Below are positions 59,408 through 64,000 of a DNA stretch of 64,000 bases, one piece after another (the stretch's first letter is position 1; each line of letters opens with the position of its first letter). The translations under genes and the position numbers were made by a program. Origin of the DNA: Synaphobranchus kaupii (taxonomy: Eukaryota; Chordata; Actinopteri; Anguilliformes; Synaphobranchidae); the NCBI GenBank assembly GCA_029718625.1, contig CM056396.1, positions 27,698,974 through 27,762,973 of the forward strand. Direction: 5' to 3'. The notes beneath the pieces are model-generated. The model ran no database searches and was not told where the DNA came from. It worked only from the letters and a program-made list of their open reading frames with translations.

Positions 59408-61283
59408 AAAACTTATTTGTCGGGAGTCGGGACCAATTGCTTGGGCATTGCAAAATGAGGACGGGAGTTTTTCGGTTCCGACCGAATTGTGTGGTCTCTC
59501 GATCTCATCTCGTTATTGTAAAACCGATAACGTTACTGCTAAGGGCTTGCTGTATTAATCAAGCGTTTAAAAAAGTGCCCACAATTATTTGAAGTGCTGC
59601 TTCCGGCAAGAAATTCTACGCAACTGTGTATTGTGGTTTGTACAATTTATGTACTCGTCATCGTTTTCGCCGATATAGCCTACTGGAAATTTTATTTTGT
59701 TGCAAGCAGTTGTTTTTTGCAGTGGCTATAATGGAGATGACTAGCTAGTTATCCCATATGAAAAAGGTCTGTAAAAATCACACATGCCATATACGAAACT
59801 TATAATAAAATGTGAGAACTAGCATATACATTTCAGACTCAAATTCATATAGTTCCCTAACATACATGATGCAGGTACAGCCTATAGAACATTGAGAGAT
59901 TGTATAATAATTGAATACAAATATATTAGGCCTACTAATCAACATTTGCAAGTATGATATGATTTTCATAGACCTTTTGCATAATGGTATAGCAGCCAGG
60001 TGTAGATATGCAGATTGGTCAGATTACACATATAGACCCGATATAGACCCACGAGGAACTTCTCCCTGTTTTTTTAACATTCAAAATTCTGTCTCCTTTC
60101 CGTTGACTGTTGAAATCTCCTGTTCATTAACTATTTTAAACTTTTCTTGAAAAATTAGCTGAAACATTTTGTTTTCATGAAAATTACAGAAGTCAATGAA
60201 TAAAAACCTTAACAGTAAGATATAACAGTTACGTTATAATTTAGTCCACACAGAATCAAGAAGTGGACAATTGCTCCCTCTAGTGGGCGCACGTTAATAT
60301 ATATAATATAATATATATATATACCCATATATAACGTAAAATGTGTAGACACCTATTTTTATACAGTCTATGGTAGACACTCATTTCACGAAAAAAAAAA
60401 CAATGCATAGGGCCTACAAACTGCAATTTACTTGAAACATTGAACGTATACGCATTTCTGTGACTCTGTGGTTCCAATAAATATGTAATCAAAACCAAAT
60501 ATGTACCAACAAAATGCCTCTTCTTTCCTTAAATCAATCTTCAGTTTTTTCAGGACATTTTCGGAAGGCTAATACATTGCATCATCACATTATTTTGTTA
60601 TTTTATTATTTTATTTTTACATGAAAATCCTTCCTTTGGAATTAAGTAACTATATGTGTCACATGAACAATGACTGGCAGAATAGAAGCAATAGAACCAA
60701 TGGGATTGCGACACAGTAACCATAGAGACGATAAACCTGCCAGCAGGCAGAGCACTGAAAACCAGGGCCAAAACAACAGCTTTTCTCACAAACATCGCGT
60801 GGGTGGACTTCAATCACCAAAACCACATTTTTGTTGTTGTTGCATAATTACTTTTTAATTGTGCAATTCTGATTTGCCCAAATCCCTTCACTCCACCAAT
60901 TCACAATAGAACCACTCTGAGCCTCATACTTCACAGACACATTAAGTTACTCAATAAGTTGACGGTTTAGTGAACCCGTAATGGGTGGGGCTACAATTAG
61001 CTGTCAATTTCTGAGTGGTTCTGAACCAATCAAAAGACTCGCCAAAGCAGAACATAATGATTGGTTCAAACCCGTCTGCCATTGAAAGTGATAACATATG
61101 GTAGCTCTGCCCATTTTTGTTTAATGGGGCACCATTTTCCCGTCACCATTTACAGGAAGCCAATCAGATGATTGTGACATCACCTTACAGCTAGAAAACA
61201 AATAGGAGCTCCACCAATCACAGAATACTTTGGTAACAACCGACAAATCCCAGTTTTGTTACCCCAGGTCTGACTATAAGGCT
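59408..61283. other. 3' flank of receptor C and intergenic sequence
   Basis: Possible AATAAA at 59804-59809 and a short TA-rich expansion at about 60296-60322. No exon recognised. Confidence 0.45.
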
Positions 61284-61486
61284 CTATGGCAGCTGGTAGA
61301 CGCACTCAGTGCCCGGGTATGGAGGCAGGTTGAGCTGGTACTTCTTCTCCAGGGCGGGGGGCACAAAACGACCCCCCAGGTAGTGGTAGCGACCACAGAA
61401 GTGCACAGCCGCCTTTTTGGGGGCGGTGAGGGAGACTAGCAGGTCGGGCTGGATCCCGTCAGAGCTACCGTTCTCCACGTCCCATC
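61284..61486 (-). CDS. naxe: Terminal exon of NAD(P)H-hydrate epimerase (unit C)
   Basis: Same protein as the unit B exon, with acceptor and stop intact. It could be a duplicated lone exon like B, or the true last exon if the rest of naxe lies beyond the window. No other naxe exon is visible up to 64000, and the following sequence matches unit B rather than a gene body, which favours a lone copy. Confidence 0.7.
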
Positions 61487-63675
61487 CTGTAGAGACACAC
61501 GCACAAACACACGCGAACACACACTTCAATATGGCAAAGTATTCTATAGAAAAAAAGATGAATCAAGCCTGTTTTATATCCATTCATTAATACAGTAAAA
61601 TTCTCCTTAACAAATGCCCTTACAAAGCAACTTATTTTATTTACATGCGATCCAAGTTGGGTATTGCACTGAAGCAATTCAGGCAAAGCATCTTACAACA
61701 GGGCACAATGACTTTGGCCCATGTTGGACTGAAACCTGCAATCTCCGAGTTACAAGCCCATTTCCTAAACCGCTATACTACACTTCACTGCCAACTACTG
61801 CATTCTGCTTTTCATATGACAAACAGCCCAGAAATACGCAACCTGACACGTCTGTGATTGACAGCTTCACCCATTATTTAGTTCATCACTAGCTTTCAAA
61901 TATTTTGCTGTTTCACACTCCACTGTCATTAGTCCAGGCAGTGCACATTTCTTAGCAGGGCTTTTCTACTTAACCAACGCCACCCCCACCCCCCCTAAGG
62001 AAAAAAAAAACCCTGCTCAAAAATTCAAAGTGCTACTATGGTACAGATTATGTAGCTAAGCAAGGGAAAAAGGTGCAAATCTCCCGGCGCAAGACTATTT
62101 ATTACCCCAAGAATTTAAAATGCAAACATGAATTTAAATGCAACAATAGGAATAAAACGTGAGAAGAAAACATTGGACTGTTTATGGAAGATGCCAAGGA
62201 AACGGCACAATAAGAAGCGCTGAGAGAAACGATAATAACTCAACACGGGGGACAACAGGACGTCAAACAGCTTTAACAAAAAATAAACACGTAAATGGAC
62301 GCCATATGCCATCCACTGTCTCGGCTGTAAGTGTGTGACAAGGAGGAAGGACAGGGATATTGGGAGTAGAGCTTCTCGGGGGATAACTCAAGCGAAGATT
62401 TGACTCCCGACGCTAGGCCCCTGAAGCGTTGCCATGACGACAAAAGATCTGGCTGGCCCCGACAGCTCCCAGACCTGGCAATGGTTATATTACCTATGTG
62501 TGTGTGCGCACGCTTGTGCGTGCGCTCTGGTGTATGTGCGTTTCCAAGAGCAATCCAATTTATGTTGTCGACCTGTAACGCCTCGCTCTAATTGGAAAAT
62601 ATGGCACAAGTGTGCGAATGCAATTAGCCTGGTCCCAGCATCGCACCTCTCGGGTTCGAGGGGAAAATGAGCTCATTTTCACATTACACTCGACTCCGGA
62701 AAGACAGCGAGCGTTAAACATATACGTTGAAAGGTGAAATACGATGAAAGGAAGCAGATGCGTTTCTGTGCCGCTATGCATCGTCTTAAAAATATATCTG
62801 CAAGACCAGACAAAACCACAGGGCTGTAGAACGGTGTTCTATTTCAAGAGACGTGTACCGCTCCCTCCTCGTGGGCGGACCCAATTGTGCAAAACTACCT
62901 CCACCTGAATGAGAAACACAACCCCCGTTCCACATCAAAGGCTGGCTGTCGGTTACGAATAATACCCAACATCTGCGTCTGTTTTACGGCGGACATGGAT
63001 CTCCCCCCGCTCTGCTCAGTCTAAGAATAACTAAATTCGTGCAGAAACTGCCTGCTACGCCGAAGTTCGTTTTTTTGTTTGTTCCTGAAGAGCAGCATTT
63101 GGGATCATAGGCTAAGCGACCGTTCTTCTTGCGTAAAAAATCTTTAAACAAACATGAACGGAACAACAAACTACGACGAGCTACAAATCAAAGCAGGGAG
63201 TGGCTATGTGCTCAGTTGCTACACGTAGAACCAAAGCAAATGGATACATATTAAAAAAAATATTGACATTACTTTTTCTGCATCACTTATCTACACCACT
63301 TTATTCATTAGGCCTAACATCTATGTCCAAATGCAGAAGTCAGCGAAACATCATAACAGAAATAATTCCCCAATTCTTGCGGCGGAGTGAATGACACCAG
63401 CTTGCCAAAGACGTTTGTCGTTTCTGTTCTACTGTTGAATTGCAAAGCTTCCTTTGGTTCTATCCTTTCCAGTCGCCATTTGGCGCAATTACACACGATT
63501 ATTTTCAAATTAAGTGCTTCGCGACACTGCCTCGCTGAAAATGCCAGCTAAAACCAAAAGCAAAGGGATTGCATAACAAAAGTATTGCTCCCCCCCAAGA
63601 AACGCTGAAAACAGCGAGCACATTATACTCCCTAAACATTCCAATGTTACCGCGAGCTGGTGATGGCAGGCACGT
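61487..63675. other. Non-coding 3' part of unit C
   Basis: Very similar to unit B 38248-40427, including the interspersed repeat at about 61590-61790. No gene recognised. Confidence 0.45.
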
Positions 63676-64000
63676 TGTCACGACCCTGGCGGGGGGCTGG
63701 ACCTAATCGCACGACAAGGAGGCAGAGGTGCAAGAAAAGGGAGTTTATTGCAGCTGGGGGTAGTCCCAAGCTGTACACAGAATAATAAACAATAATAATC
63801 GCAAGGTCAGGAGTTTCTCCGGGACTTGAATGTGCTCCAAGCCGGAGCTGGACTTGATGCCGGAACCCCCGAGTTCCAACCGGAACTGGGCAGGACAGGA
63901 AACAGGAACGGGATCACAGGAACTGGATCACCGGAACATGGAGTTGTTCCAAACCGGAACTGGACTGGACTTTGGACAGGATAGTCAAACGGGAACATGG
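63676..64000 (-). mobile_element. LTR-like insertion, same as 40428, cut by window end
   Basis: TGTCACGACC start after CACGT (63671-63675), at the same unit position as in B, so the insertion predates the B/C split. Confidence 0.78.

Larger units (their letters stand above)
45433..64000 (+). repeat. Tandem array unit C, cut by the window end
   Basis: Collinear with A and B. Carries an L2 LINE, no Tc1, intact receptor C, an LTR-like insertion at 55151, an intact naxe terminal exon, and the LTR-like insertion shared with B. Confidence 0.88.

Overview
The window looks like ray-finned fish (teleost) genomic DNA. The reasons are exon-intron genes of the antigen-receptor type, a Tc1 transposon with a long open transposase frame, an L2-type LINE ending in a TTGAA repeat, hAT-type foldback MITEs, LTR-like insertions and abundant microsatellites. 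There is no sign of prokaryotic gene organisation. I cannot name the species.

Layout: positions 1-5403 are a left flank outside the array. It holds an LTR-like insertion (507-1666) and a large foldback repeat with arms of about 715 bp. From about 5404 onward the window is a tandem array of long units: A (5404-26020), B (26021-45432) and C (45433 to beyond the window end). Each unit holds, in the same order, an AT-rich 5' region, one plus-strand receptor gene, a long non-coding stretch, and on the minus strand the last coding exon of naxe (NAD(P)H-hydrate epimerase), intact in B and C and broken in A.

Each receptor gene has the same exons: signal peptide, one V-type Ig domain with a germline-joined J-like FGSGS end, one C1-type Ig domain, a possible proline-rich hinge, an uncharged transmembrane segment, and a short tail ending in an ITIM-type motif. 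The three copies have different lesions. A is open throughout but its ITIM reads VQYASS instead of VQYASL. B keeps the ITIM but has a 1-nt deletion in the V exon. C is intact in both. The V domains differ mainly by replacement changes in CDR-like loops, including the short CDR3-like loop, while the other exons are nearly constant. The best reading is a small, diversifying family of inhibitory VJ-C1 receptors of the same general type as NITR, SIRP, APAR and XMIV. I cannot assign it to a named family from sequence alone.

Unit-specific insertions give a history of the array. Tc1 lies at the same site in A and B, and C has the exact empty site. One LTR-like insertion is shared by B and C but absent from A. 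An L2 LINE is only in C and a hAT foldback element only in A. A 3.1-kb block is nearly identical between A and B. No single branching order explains all of this, so recombination or gene conversion within the array is likely. No tRNA, rRNA or CRISPR array was recognised.
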